DNA of 29,616 nt from NCBI GenBank assembly GCA_016875255.1, contig VGRU01000018.1:1-29616 (forward strand), in the 5' to 3' direction. The stretch is from Deltaproteobacteria bacterium. GTDB lineage: Bacteria > Desulfobacterota > BSN033 > UBA1163. Below, in pieces: positions 7,132-14,033 of the stretch (positions are counted from its first letter, which is position 1; the number at the start of each line of letters is the position of its first letter). The notes under the pieces are model-generated. The model had not been told where the DNA came from. It worked only from the letters and a program-made list of their open reading frames with translations, and made no database searches. Position numbers and translations under genes: made by a program.

Positions 7132-8097
7132 TTATTTCATCGAAGCAGGAACCTCGACACCTACCTCTTTGTAGTACCGGAGAGCTCCCGGATGAACTTT
7201 GGCAATCCCGTATTTGACGCCCTTGATATCGATCCCTTTTCCAATGGCATGGGCATCGGCCATGATCTTCTTGTTTTCCCAAAAGGCCTTGGTGATTTTG
7301 TAGGCCACCTCCTCGGGAAGATCCTCCGTCGTATAGGTCAAGACCGGGGATGCCACTGTTTTCACATCGGAATTGACGCCCTTATAAGTTCCTCCGGGAA
7401 TGACTGTCATCGAGTAGGTAGGATCAGCTTCAACCAGTTTCTTGTACTCCTCCTCGTCCATCTCTAACAACCGGATGGATGTCGTGGCCGTGATTTCCAT
7501 CACCATGGGCGTTGGATAGGGACTTCCGGTCGTGAATCCCACGGCCCTCCGGTTGACGACGGCATCCACCCCTTCTTTGAGGTCGACCGCAGGTAAATCA
7601 ACCTTGCCCTCTAGGCCGTAAACCTTTAGGATGAGCTTTGTCAGTCGCTCTGTGGAGGTCCCAATCCCTCCGGCGATGTAGCGCTTCCCCTGAAGGTCGC
7701 GGATGGTTTTGACACCGCTGTCTTCTCTCACCACCATATGAACCGTTACTCCGGGGATGGACCAGAGGGTTCGAATCCGCTCAAATCCCCCCTCTTCGAA
7801 GGGCTTGGTTTTTTTTAGGGACTGGGCAATCAAATCAGAGGTGGAGGTGAAGATGAAGTTGCTCCGGGTTCTTGCCTCTTTTACATTGGCCACGGAGCCG
7901 AGGCTTTCTTCCACCGAGGCTTCGATACCTGGGACAGTCATGATGACCTTTGCCATCCCCATGGCGAGGGCGTAATATGAAGTACCCGCCCTGGCCGATT
8001 TAACGACCAGCCGAGTCTGGGAGGTGCCTTCCGTCGTGAAGAGAAGAGTGAAAGCAAGCAGAATCAGGAGAGCTAAAATAATGTTTCGAAGGTTCAT
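7132..8097 (-). CDS. TAXI-family TRAP solute-binding protein
   Basis: This 321-residue exported protein binds the substrate and delivers it to the fused permease encoded just downstream. An N-terminal signal peptide (about 1-27: MNLRN, then a leucine-rich core ending near TSQ) precedes the mature domain. Mature-domain hallmarks are AGTSYYALAMGMAKVI, NVKEARTRSNFIF, the GGIGTSTERLTKLIL segment, GGTYKGVNSDVKTVASP and a C-terminal HPGALRYYKEVGV. The start is ATG at 8097, with AAGGAGG about eight bases upstream; a longer frame from 8178 would precede the signal peptide with polar sequence and is rejected. It is the first gene of the operon TAXI-permease-DUF362-prephenate dehydratase. Confidence 0.92.
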   Translation of the reverse strand: MNLRNIILALLILLAFTLLFTTEGTSQTRLVVKSARAGTSYYALAMGMAKVIMTVPGIEASVEESLGSVANVKEARTRSNFIFTSTSDLIAQSLKKTKPFEEGGFERIRTLWSIPGVTVHMVVREDSGVKTIRDLQGKRYIAGGIGTSTERLTKLILKVYGLEGKVDLPAVDLKEGVDAVVNRRAVGFTTGSPYPTPMVMEITATTSIRLLEMDEEEYKKLVEADPTYSMTVIPGGTYKGVNSDVKTVASPVLTYTTEDLPEEVAYKITKAFWENKKIMADAHAIGKGIDIKGVKYGIAKVHPGALRYYKEVGVEVPASMK

Positions 8098-8148
8098 GGT
8101 TGTTTCCTCCTTGTTTAGGTTTGGTTCAGGGCAAAACAGATCCCCTGC

Positions 8149-8178
8149 TATATACTCTATTTGACATGTCCCTCGCAA
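8149..8178 (-). promoter_or_regulatory. weak candidate promoter for the TAXI TRAP operon
   Basis: On the minus strand TTGCGA is followed after 18 bases by TATATA, about 50 bases before the binding-protein start. It is the best sigma70-like match in the gap but the -35 is poor, and the stretch lies next to transposon-derived sequence. Confidence 0.3.
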
Positions 8179-8202
8179 GTTATTTTGGACAAGTCATAGG
8201 GG

Positions 8203-8607
8203 TCAGGCCGCAACATTCAACAAGCCCTCTTTCTCTATTCTGTTGAGAACCCTCCTTAATTCCTGACTCCCCTCTATCACCTCCGCAAATCTCCTGCTCA
8301 ATTGGCTGATCGCACTCCTCTGCATCCCAAAATACTCCCCAATCTCCCTAAGATTCAAACCACTGCGCTGATAGCTCAAATAAATGCAGATTTTCTTAAA
8401 AAGTGGATCACTTCTTCCCACTCTCTTGATGACAGCTTTCTCTATTGACTCCAGAGAGGGTACAATCAGAATCTTCTTTAATGCCGGAAGGTCACGATTG
8501 TCTATTTCCTTTTTTTCAAGATATTCCAGCCTGATTCTATCAATAAATTCTCTGCTTCCTAATACTACAGCGACAAATTTTTTAGTAGACAATTGAAATG
8601 GAATCTG
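8203..8607 (-). pseudogene. 3' remnant of a RAYT transposase (DnaA-like C-terminal HTH)
   Basis: The frame is open from a stop at 8608-8610 to TGA at 8203, with only a TTG as possible start. It encodes VVLGSREFIDRIRLEYLEKK, then a helix-turn-helix ending in SGLNLREIGEYFGMQRSAIS and QLSRRFAEV. This is the C-terminal part that follows the Y1 domain in many REP-associated transposases and resembles the DnaA DNA-binding domain. The N-terminal catalytic part is absent. Its last 27 bp recur at 3207-3233. The alternative, a free-standing small HTH protein started by TTG, cannot be excluded but lacks a ribosome site. Confidence 0.7.
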
Positions 8608-8615
8608 CTATATCT

Positions 8616-8639
8616 AAAAAAGCTTATAAAAAAGCTTAT
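8616..8639. repeat. 12-bp tandem duplication at the left end of the RAYT element
   Basis: AAAAAAGCTTAT occurs twice in tandem (8616-8627, 8628-8639), directly abutting the GGGGTCAGAC terminal repeat. Each unit contains the palindrome AAGCTT. The right end of the element has an analogous sequence (read inward, AAAAAGCCTTT before GGGGTCAGAC), also duplicated. Confidence 0.8.
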
Positions 8640-9647
8640 GGGGTCAGACTTAAATATTGGGATTCTTTCTGCCCCCGTCTAGGAAAAGAATTAATCGGTC
8701 CTTTTTGCCCTGGAGATCTTGGCCACCTCTCAAATATCCTGTCACCGAGGCTGGATCTTTCTCCAAGAACGCCGCTATTTCCCTTCCCTTATATCCATAC
8801 TCCCTTCCCGCCAGACTGAACAATCTCCGCCCTTCTATTAGCCCGCTATCTTTCCCTCTCCCCTTTAATTCAGCGAGAGGAATTTCAAAAACCTCTTCCA
8901 TTCCTTTTGCAATTTGCCCTAAGTTAACCCCATGCCTCCTTCTTCCCGCAGAGATCCCATCCTTGACTCGTCCTCTCACCGTTTCAACGAATTGCTCATC
9001 TCCCAAAACCCTCTGATCCACTGTCTGATAGAATTCCTCCTCGGGGGTTTTCTCCTCTCCCCTCATGTACTCACGGTAAAGCCTGCGTCCCTTTTTCAAA
9101 TCCTTTGAGAACATCCCCAATACCATTCCAGTATCTACCAGCTCATCTTTGTCTAACCCAAGGTATCTCCGGTGACTGCTCCACCGATACTCTTCCGGTT
9201 GTCTCACCATCCCTGCCCGAACCGGATTACGATGAAGGTATTTGACCAAACTCAACAGATAGGCGTCCCGGTCACAGAGAATCGCCTTGTATCTCCCTTG
9301 AAACAGATGTCCTACCGTACCACGGCTCCAGTTGAAATACATGGTAAATCGTTGGTTGATCCCTTGTAGAATCTTCGATAAAGGAACCTGTCCCGTCTCC
9401 AACAAGAGATGAACGTGGGTCTCCATCAATACGTAGGCATGGAGCAAAAAGTCATATCGATCCTTGTAGTCCTTCAAAATTTCAAGGTACTTCAAGAAAT
9501 CTTTCTCTTGCCAGAAGACCTTCTGCCTCTGGTTGCCACGAACAATTACGTGATAAAACCCGCCCTCAAACTCTATCCGAGACTTCCTAGCCATGGCATC
9601 AAATTACAGCTAACCGCCTTAAATGTCAATATTTAAGTCTGACCCCA
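8639..9647. mobile_element. RAYT unit bounded by 21-bp perfect inverted repeats
   Basis: The left end 8639-8659 begins TGGGGTCAGACTTAAATATT; the right end 9627-9647 is its exact inverse over 21 bp. The 1.0-kb interval holds one transposase gene and nothing else. The similarity continues outward, with AAAAAGC(T/C)TT-type sequence before the GGGG at both ends. The insertion cuts a secreted-protein gene on the right (9633-9797) and abuts an older RAYT remnant on the left. Perfect ends suggest a recent insertion or active conservation. Confidence 0.8.
8650..9594 (-). CDS. REP-associated tyrosine transposase with DnaA-like C-terminal domain
   Basis: This 314-residue single-strand transposase belongs to the Y1 (IS200/IS605-like) HUH group. 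Residues 1-150 form the Y1 domain: an N-terminal RIEFEGGFYHVIVRGNQRQ, the metal-binding HVH at 60-62 (METHVHLLLE), and a tyrosine at 119 in KYLHRNPVRAGM that is the likely nucleophile. Residues 240-300 form a helix-turn-helix like the DnaA C-terminal domain (LFSLAGREYGYKGREIAAFL). The gene appears intact. The family is known to act on REP hairpins; the matching ends here are the inverted repeats at 8639 and 9647 with their palindromic flanks. The start is ATG at 9594; no strong ribosome site is visible, in keeping with low expression. Confidence 0.92.
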   Translation of the reverse strand: MARKSRIEFEGGFYHVIVRGNQRQKVFWQEKDFLKYLEILKDYKDRYDFLLHAYVLMETHVHLLLETGQVPLSKILQGINQRFTMYFNWSRGTVGHLFQGRYKAILCDRDAYLLSLVKYLHRNPVRAGMVRQPEEYRWSSHRRYLGLDKDELVDTGMVLGMFSKDLKKGRRLYREYMRGEEKTPEEEFYQTVDQRVLGDEQFVETVRGRVKDGISAGRRRHGVNLGQIAKGMEEVFEIPLAELKGRGKDSGLIEGRRLFSLAGREYGYKGREIAAFLEKDPASVTGYLRGGQDLQGKKDRLILFLDGGRKNPNI

Positions 9648-9797
9648 AAGGCTTTTTCCATGACCCCAAAGGCTTTTTCCATTGTCTGGGCTGTCGGTAA
9701 CTGTGCCTATGAGGGTATTTCTGTCGTCTATCGCCCCAGCCAGAGCCGAAACTGCGAAAAGCAGAACAATTGTTATGAATCCGATACGCACGAGCAT
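9633..9797 (-). pseudogene. 5' fragment of a secreted-protein gene truncated by the RAYT element
   Basis: On the minus strand AAGGAGG precedes an ATG at 9797. The frame encodes a signal peptide (MLVRIGFITIVLLF, then AVSALAG) and about 20 mature residues (AIDDRNTLIGTVTDSPDNG). It then enters the duplicated element flank, where it reads KSLWGHGKSLWGQT, and stops at TAA inside the terminal repeat. The native 3' part is gone. The start lies 16 bases from the attC-like core site at 9813-9819, as expected for the gene of an integron cassette. The original function is unrecoverable. Confidence 0.75.
9641..9682. repeat. 21-bp tandem duplication at the right end of the RAYT element
   Basis: A 21-bp unit starting GACCCCAAAGGC and ending TTTTTCCAT occurs twice without interruption (9641-9661, 9662-9682). 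Read inward it is AAAAAGCCTTT followed by GGGGTCA, matching the left flank in design. Confidence 0.85.
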
Positions 9798-9812
9798 GTT
9801 TCCTCCTTGATC

Positions 9813-9948
9813 ACCTAACGGCGGTATTGAGCGGCGACCGCAGACGGCGTGTATGGAGCAAACTCTTTTTAGTTTGCTCTCCGTATAAGCGCCGGCAAGG
9901 CGGAAGCCCCGTCTTGTTGGGAGCGTCCGCTCGATTGACTTGGTGCGC
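9813..9948 (-). other. attC-like integron recombination site, 136 bp
   Basis: On the minus strand the site ends in GTTAGGT (9813-9819), a full match to the R' consensus GTTRRRY. The opposite end has GCGCACC (9942-9948), matching RYYYAAC at five of seven positions. Inside these, AATCGAGCGGACGCTCC and GGTCGCCGCTCAAT form the imperfect inverted L boxes, offset by an extra base as in real attC sites. The centre folds into a long hairpin (GAGCAAACT/AGTTTGCTC). Total length is within the known attC range. The degenerate R'' may mean the site is inactive. No integrase gene is in the window. Confidence 0.55.
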
Positions 9949-10266
9949 GCAGATTTTTGGCGCGTACCTTATTTTTTAAGCTTATTCTACTTATGTTCGC
10001 ATATTATAGTTAATCAAGGGGGCTTGTCAATGAGTAATTCCTGGTTTTAAGCTACTGAAATAAATCAATTATTTCTGTTTAAATGGACCTCTGCCTGATT
10101 GCTTCACTCTGTCTTGCGGGGTTTGGTTCAAAAGTGATATAGATTTATTAAGATAAAATAATTAACACATAACCCCACCTAACCTCCCCTTATTTTAAGT
10201 GGAGGGACATGCCCTCTCTTAGGTTAGATGGGGGGAGGGAAATCATAAATAGTGCTCTGGGTAAAG
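9949..10266. other. non-coding AT-rich gap with one hairpin repeat
   Basis: No gene was seen in these 318 bases. They hold AT-rich sequence (9965-10170), then a nested palindrome at 10173-10233 and a short leader before the beta-ketoacyl synthase. No convincing sigma70 promoter was found; TTGGTT followed 17 bases later by TATTAA near 10120-10150 is a weak match. Confidence 0.5.
10173..10233. repeat. nested C-rich/G-rich palindromic repeat upstream of the beta-ketoacyl synthase
   Basis: CCCCACCTAACC (10173-10184) pairs with GGTTAGATGGGG (10222-10233) at 11 of 12 positions. An inner stem CTCCCCTTA/TAAGTGGAG with loop TTT sits within. Its style resembles the palindrome at 17999-18045 (CTCCCC arms around a TTAA-rich centre). 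Confidence 0.65.
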
Positions 10267-11478
10267 ATGAAAACGAAGCGAGTGGTCATTACAGGATTAG
10301 GGATCTTCTGTTCCATAGGAAAGAGTGTTGAAGAGTTTTGCCAATCCCTCAGAGAAGGTCGGTCGGGAATCGGGCCGGTCACACTCTTTGATACTTCTAA
10401 ATATCCCTCAAAGATCGGTGCCGAAGTTAGAGATTATCAACCCGAGAAATATTTTAGGAAGAGAGAGTTGAAGAAGCTCTCAAGAACGGATCAATTAGGA
10501 CTCATTGCGGCTGAAGAGGCGGTTAAGGATTCCGGAATCGCATCCTATCCTCCTGAACAAGTCGGTGTCTGTCTCGGTGCAGGTGCAGGTGGAATGTTCG
10601 AAGCAGAAGCTTATCATAGGGAAATTCTTCTTAAGAAGAAGTCGAGTCCATTCCTCCTCCTTCCTTTTATTCCGAGTTTTACAACCAGCCGAATCGCCGA
10701 GAGGTTTGGATTTTCAGGACCCAAAGCCACCATCACCACAGCGTGCAGTTCATCAGCCACTTCCATTGGTTATGGAGCAGACTTGATCCGAAAAGGCGAG
10801 GTGAAAGCTGTTGTCTGCGGGGGAAGTGATGCGATGTGCGAACTCACCTTTGGCGGATTCAATTCTCTTAAGGCAATGGATCCGTCTCCCTGCAAGCCTT
10901 TCGATCGGAAAAGGGCTGGAATGTCCTTAGGTGAGGGAGCGGCTATCTTGATTCTGGAGGATTATGAGGAGGCAATGAAAAGGGGAGCGAGGATCTATGC
11001 TGAATTCCTGGGATATGGAATAGGCGGCGAGGCACATCACATCACAGCCCCTGAGCCCAATGGAGTCGTTGAAGCCCGAGTTATGTCTGAAGCCCTCAGA
11101 GAAAGTGGCCTGACTCCTGATCAGGTTGATCATATCAATGCCCATGGAACTGGAACTCCACTAAACGATAAGGTTGAGACCATTGCCATTAAAAAAGCAT
11201 TCGGAGAGAGGGCTTATTGCATTCCAGTCAGTTCAATCAAGTCAATGGTGGGACATTGTTTGGGGTCAGCAGGAGCCATCGAGGCAGTGGCATCCATTCT
11301 CTCCATCATTTATAATCTCGTTCCTCCTACACTTCATCATCGAGAAGGGAATGAGGATTGTGATCTCGATTACGTCCCAGTAAAGTCACGAGAGATGAAG
11401 GTGGATGTTGTGCTATCCAACTCCTTTGCGTTCGGAGGAAACTGCACGTCTCTTGTCTTAGGAAGGTATTTGTCCTGA
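10267..11478 (+). CDS. fabF: beta-ketoacyl-ACP synthase II-like condensing enzyme
   Basis: This 403-residue thiolase-fold condensing enzyme catalyses decarboxylative Claisen condensation of an acyl primer with malonyl-ACP. The catalytic set is complete: Cys160 in TTACSSSATS, His293 in NAHGTGTPLND, Lys325 in SSIKSMVGH and His330 in GHCLGSAGA. The glycine-rich C-terminal NSFAFGGNCTSLVLGR is typical. I chose ATG at 10267 because conserved sequence (RVVITGLG) begins right after it; an upstream GTG at 10252 adds five residues. The ribosome site (GGGTAAAG) is weak. The gene stands alone, with no acyl carrier protein or malonyltransferase nearby, so a role in a specialised lipid or polyketide-like product is as likely as housekeeping synthesis. 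Confidence 0.88.
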   Translation: MKTKRVVITGLGIFCSIGKSVEEFCQSLREGRSGIGPVTLFDTSKYPSKIGAEVRDYQPEKYFRKRELKKLSRTDQLGLIAAEEAVKDSGIASYPPEQVGVCLGAGAGGMFEAEAYHREILLKKKSSPFLLLPFIPSFTTSRIAERFGFSGPKATITTACSSSATSIGYGADLIRKGEVKAVVCGGSDAMCELTFGGFNSLKAMDPSPCKPFDRKRAGMSLGEGAAILILEDYEEAMKRGARIYAEFLGYGIGGEAHHITAPEPNGVVEARVMSEALRESGLTPDQVDHINAHGTGTPLNDKVETIAIKKAFGERAYCIPVSSIKSMVGHCLGSAGAIEAVASILSIIYNLVPPTLHHREGNEDCDLDYVPVKSREMKVDVVLSNSFAFGGNCTSLVLGRYLS

Positions 11479-11524
11479 AAGAATCCCCATTGGCAAGAAA
11501 CCCGAAAATCTTTACCCGAATTGT

Positions 11525-11553
11525 TTGACAAACGTATTACATTTGTTTATCAT
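11525..11553 (+). promoter_or_regulatory. promoter with operator-like palindrome for the toxin-antitoxin pair
   Basis: TTGACA (11525-11530) and TATCAT (11548-11553) are separated by 17 bases. Lying across the spacer is the near-perfect palindrome ACAAACGTATTACATTTGT (11528-11546), whose 9-base arms match at eight positions around a central T. That is the expected position for autorepression by the ribbon-helix-helix antitoxin. Confidence 0.7.
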
Positions 11554-11605
11554 TAGGCTTTAGGCTGAAGAGCGGCAATGAGATGGCAGGTAGCGGGGAT
11601 TTCAG

Positions 11606-11887
11606 ATGAAGGTCATCAGCCATATCAAGTGGACTGAAACAAGCTTAGAACACATCTCAAGACATGGGGTTAGCCCAGAAGAAGTTGAAGAGACATGTTT
11701 TAATGAGGATGATGAACCACTGATCAGGTCAGGGAGAGAAAATCTTCACTATGTTTTTGGGAAGACTTATTCCGGACGATTTCTTTTTGTCGTGGTAAGG
11801 TTTATTCGGCAAGGAGAAGTTAGAGTGATAACAGCCAGGGATATGAACGCATGGGAAAAGAATTATTTCAGGAAGCGAGGTAAGTAA
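11606..11887 (+). CDS. brnT: BrnT-like toxin of a type II toxin-antitoxin system
   Basis: This 93-residue protein resembles BrnT, a RelE-fold ribonuclease. It has the N-terminal HISRHGVSPEEVEE (the usual KHGV-EEA segment), then YVFGKTYSGRFLFVVVRF, and the C-terminal VRVITARDMNAWEKNYF, which is the conserved RIISAR-type segment. Length agrees with the family. The toxin gene comes first and the antitoxin gene starts two bases later, the order found in brnTA. A well-formed promoter with a palindrome lies 50 to 80 bases upstream. Cleavage activity is inferred from the family, not visible residues. Confidence 0.75.
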   Translation: MKVISHIKWTETSLEHISRHGVSPEEVEETCFNEDDEPLIRSGRENLHYVFGKTYSGRFLFVVVRFIRQGEVRVITARDMNAWEKNYFRKRGK

Positions 11888-11888
11888 A

Positions 11889-12155
11889 ATGAAGAAAATA
11901 CCAAAATTTAAGACGGATGAAGAGGCGGCAAGGTTTTGGGAAACTCATCGTTTTGAAGACTACCACAGAGATACGAAAGAGGCTGAGATAAGGTTCATCA
12001 AAAAAACCAAGAAGGTCATTACCATCAGGCTTGATCCAGATGATATTAAGTCAGTCGAAGTCGTTGCGCAGCGCAAGGGGTTGAACTACACATCACTGCT
12101 CAGGATGTGGATTAAAGAAAATCTGTCTAAGGAAACAGGACATATGGCCCACTGA
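11889..12155 (+). CDS. CopG/BrnA-like antitoxin, ribbon-helix-helix
   Basis: This 88-residue protein has two parts. Residues 1-40 (IPKFKTDEEAARFWETHRFEDY) resemble the toxin-binding start of CopG-type antitoxins. Residues 42-80 form a ribbon-helix-helix DNA-binding unit: the strand KVITIRLDPDDI followed by two helices with GLNYTSLLRMWIKENL. It should neutralise the preceding toxin and, as a complex, repress the promoter at 11525. It starts two bases after the toxin stop, with AGGTAAG as ribosome site, so expression is coupled. The exact antitoxin subfamily is uncertain. Confidence 0.8.
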   Translation: MKKIPKFKTDEEAARFWETHRFEDYHRDTKEAEIRFIKKTKKVITIRLDPDDIKSVEVVAQRKGLNYTSLLRMWIKENLSKETGHMAH

Positions 12156-12259
12156 AAAGAGGAGAATCGCTCCCTTTGTTCTCATTAACTTCCGTCTGAA
12201 CTAAGGCCTAAAGAGTAGTAGCCAATAAAGAAAAAATTGATAAACTATAAGGAGAAAAC

Positions 12260-13477
12260 ATGGGTGGGAGAAAGATTCAGTTCAATTCTGATGGAAACAT
12301 CAACGTTCCGGATCATCCGATCATTCCTTACATCGAGGGGGATGGGGTGGGACCGGATATCTGGAAGGCTTCGGTTCGTGTTTTTGATGCGGCTGTGAAG
12401 AAGTGTTACGGCGGTAAAAGAAAGATAGAGTGGTTAGAGGTCTTTGCTGGAGAGAAAGCCTATAAATTGAAAGGAGATTGGGCGCCAGAGGAAACGATTG
12501 ACACAATCCGGGGACATAGGATCGGGATCAAGGGTCCGCTGACGACGCCGGTGGGAGGAAATTTCCGTAGCATCAATGTGATGCTCCGGCATAGACTCGA
12601 TCTCTATTCCTGCGTCCGGCCTGTGAAATATATTCCGGGAACGCCCAGTCCGATGAAGCATCCTGAAAAAGTGGATATGGTCGTTTTTCGTGAAAACATG
12701 GAAGACGTCTATGCCGGAATTGAGTGGAAGGCGGGGTCTCCTGAAGCGTTGCGTTTGAGGGAGTTTATCGAAAAAGAATTGGGAAAAGTAATCCGGGAAG
12801 ATTCCGGGATTGGGATCAAACCGATCAGCATCTTCGGAACAAAGCGGCATGTTCGAAGAGCCATTCAATATGCTCTTTCCCATGGTCGAAAAAGTGTGAC
12901 TCTGGTTCATAAGGGGAATATCATGAAGTTTACAGAGGCGGCTTTTCGGGACTGGGGGTATGAATTGGCCAGAGAGGAATTTGGAGAGAGGGTTCTGGTA
13001 GAGAGTGAACTGGTGGGTCAAGGAGTAACGAATCTTCCCAAAGGGAAGATCGTTCTTAAAGATCGGATCGCAGATGCCATGTTCCAGCAGATTCTCCTGC
13101 GACCTGACGAATATGATGTCCTGGCCATGCCCAATCTCAACGGAGACTATATGTCCGATGCTCTTGCTGCTCAGGTCGGGGGCTTGGGTATGGCACCCGG
13201 CGCCAATATTGGAGACCAGGCTGCGGTCTTTGAGGCGACTCATGGAAGTGCGCCTAAATATGCGGATCAGGATGTGATCAATCCTTCTTCTTTGATCCTT
13301 TCCGGAGCGATGATGTTCGATTATTTAGGATGGGGAGAAGCAGCCCGGAGAATCACCCAGGCTATTGAGAAAACCATTTCAAGCAAGATCGTCACTTATG
13401 ATCTTGTCCGTCAGATGAAAAAAGCCAAAAAGGTGAAGTGTTCCGAATTTGCCACAGCCCTCATCGAAAATCTTTAG
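12260..13477 (+). CDS. icd: NADP-dependent isocitrate dehydrogenase
   Basis: This 405-residue enzyme oxidatively decarboxylates isocitrate to 2-oxoglutarate. It closely follows the E. coli-type Icd: [14 protein letters not shown] near the N-terminus, the substrate loop [15 protein letters not shown] with Ser104 at the position phosphorylated in E. coli, [19 protein letters not shown] sequence, the metal-binding segment around [13 protein letters not shown], and [11 protein letters not shown], where Lys-Tyr is the NADP-specificity pair. The start has AAGGAG eight bases upstream. It is single, but the korDABC genes at 15674-18706 encode the next step, so the two may supply reductant and biosynthetic 2-oxo acids together. 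Its TAG stop overlaps a repeat element. Confidence 0.95.
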   Translation: MGGRKIQFNSDGNINVPDHPIIPYIEGDGVGPDIWKASVRVFDAAVKKCYGGKRKIEWLEVFAGEKAYKLKGDWAPEETIDTIRGHRIGIKGPLTTPVGGNFRSINVMLRHRLDLYSCVRPVKYIPGTPSPMKHPEKVDMVVFRENMEDVYAGIEWKAGSPEALRLREFIEKELGKVIREDSGIGIKPISIFGTKRHVRRAIQYALSHGRKSVTLVHKGNIMKFTEAAFRDWGYELAREEFGERVLVESELVGQGVTNLPKGKIVLKDRIADAMFQQILLRPDEYDVLAMPNLNGDYMSDALAAQVGGLGMAPGANIGDQAAVFEATHGSAPKYADQDVINPSSLILSGAMMFDYLGWGEAARRITQAIEKTISSKIVTYDLVRQMKKAKKVKCSEFATALIENL

Positions 13478-13608
13478 GCTACCTCTAAAAATGTCATTCC
13501 TGCGGAAGCTCGGTTTCGAGTCGCAACGGCAGGAATCCAGAACATCCTGAAATCACTGGACTCCCGCCTGAGCGGGATTAACAAGTTGATAACGATTAGA
13601 GGTTGCCT
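13476..13608. repeat. MITE-like element abutting the icd stop codon
   Basis: AGGCTACCTCTA (13476-13487) and TAGAGGTTGCCT (13597-13608) are inverted copies matching at 11 of 12 bases. Inside, ATTCCTGC pairs with GCAGGAAT, and CCCGC pairs with GCGGG around CTGA. It has no coding capacity. The left end shares the A and G of the icd stop codon. Confidence 0.65.
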
Positions 13609-13614
13609 TTAATT

Positions 13615-13648
13615 AAAAAAAGTGCCACCCTCTTTTAGAGAGGGTGGC
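13615..13648 (-). terminator. Rho-independent terminator for the minus-strand pair 14663-13709
   Basis: Read on the minus strand, a perfect 10-bp stem (GCCACCCTCT pairing with AGAGGGTGGC) is followed at once by a run of seven T. It lies 60 bases after the stop of the 97-residue gene. No T run follows on the plus strand, so it is directional. Confidence 0.85.
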
Positions 13649-13708
13649 GCCCGTAACATTCACCTTTTCCACACTTTCCCCCTAAAAAAGCTGAGTATTT
13701 GATAAATT

Positions 13709-14002
13709 CTATTCCTGAACACTAACTTCGTAGCGCTCTCCGGCAGGAGGGCCAGCAAGAATGCTTCCAAGCTTTCCAAGCAACTCTTTGTAGAGAGGAC
13801 TTGTTTCAAAAGTTGCCAGATCTGCTTCCGTCTCCCATAGGTTGATCGACATGGCTTTGCCTGTGTCCTTCTGTGTAAGGAGAAGCTGTCCTTTGAACCC
13901 TTTCTGACCTTTCATGGCTGGGACAATGGAATCCTGGACGATACGGCTGGCTTCATCCACTTTGCCGGGTTGAAATTGAATACTCACTGCTCTTGCATAC
14001 AT
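13709..14002 (-). CDS. ABM/dimeric alpha-beta barrel domain protein
   Basis: This 97-residue protein has the features of the antibiotic-biosynthesis-monooxygenase (ABM) dimeric barrel: an opening strand RAVSIQFQPGKVDEASRIV, a central GFKGQLLLTQKDTGKAMSINLWE, and a helix with ADLATFETSPLYKELLGKL. Such domains act as small heme-degrading, oxygenase or stress proteins; no catalytic residue singles out one. It follows the 209-residue gene at 31 bases with GGAGGTGGG before its ATG, and the unit ends in a strong terminator. A joint role for the two is likely, but unknown. Confidence 0.75.
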   Translation of the reverse strand: MYARAVSIQFQPGKVDEASRIVQDSIVPAMKGQKGFKGQLLLTQKDTGKAMSINLWETEADLATFETSPLYKELLGKLGSILAGPPAGERYEVSVQE

Positions 14003-14033
14003 AATCCCACCTCCTTTTCATCTCCACCTTTTC

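Noticed and set aside
7765..7785. GGTTCGAATCC, resembling a tRNA T-arm
   Set aside because: It lies inside the TAXI binding-protein gene, and no acceptor or anticodon arms can be folded around it.
8203..8592. 129-residue frame as an independent regulator
   Set aside because: It lacks an ATG or GTG and a ribosome site, and its content matches the C-terminal part of RAYT proteins, so remnant is the better reading.
12434..13243. 269-residue frame antisense to icd
   Set aside because: It is a shadow of a highly conserved gene, with no recognisable domain.
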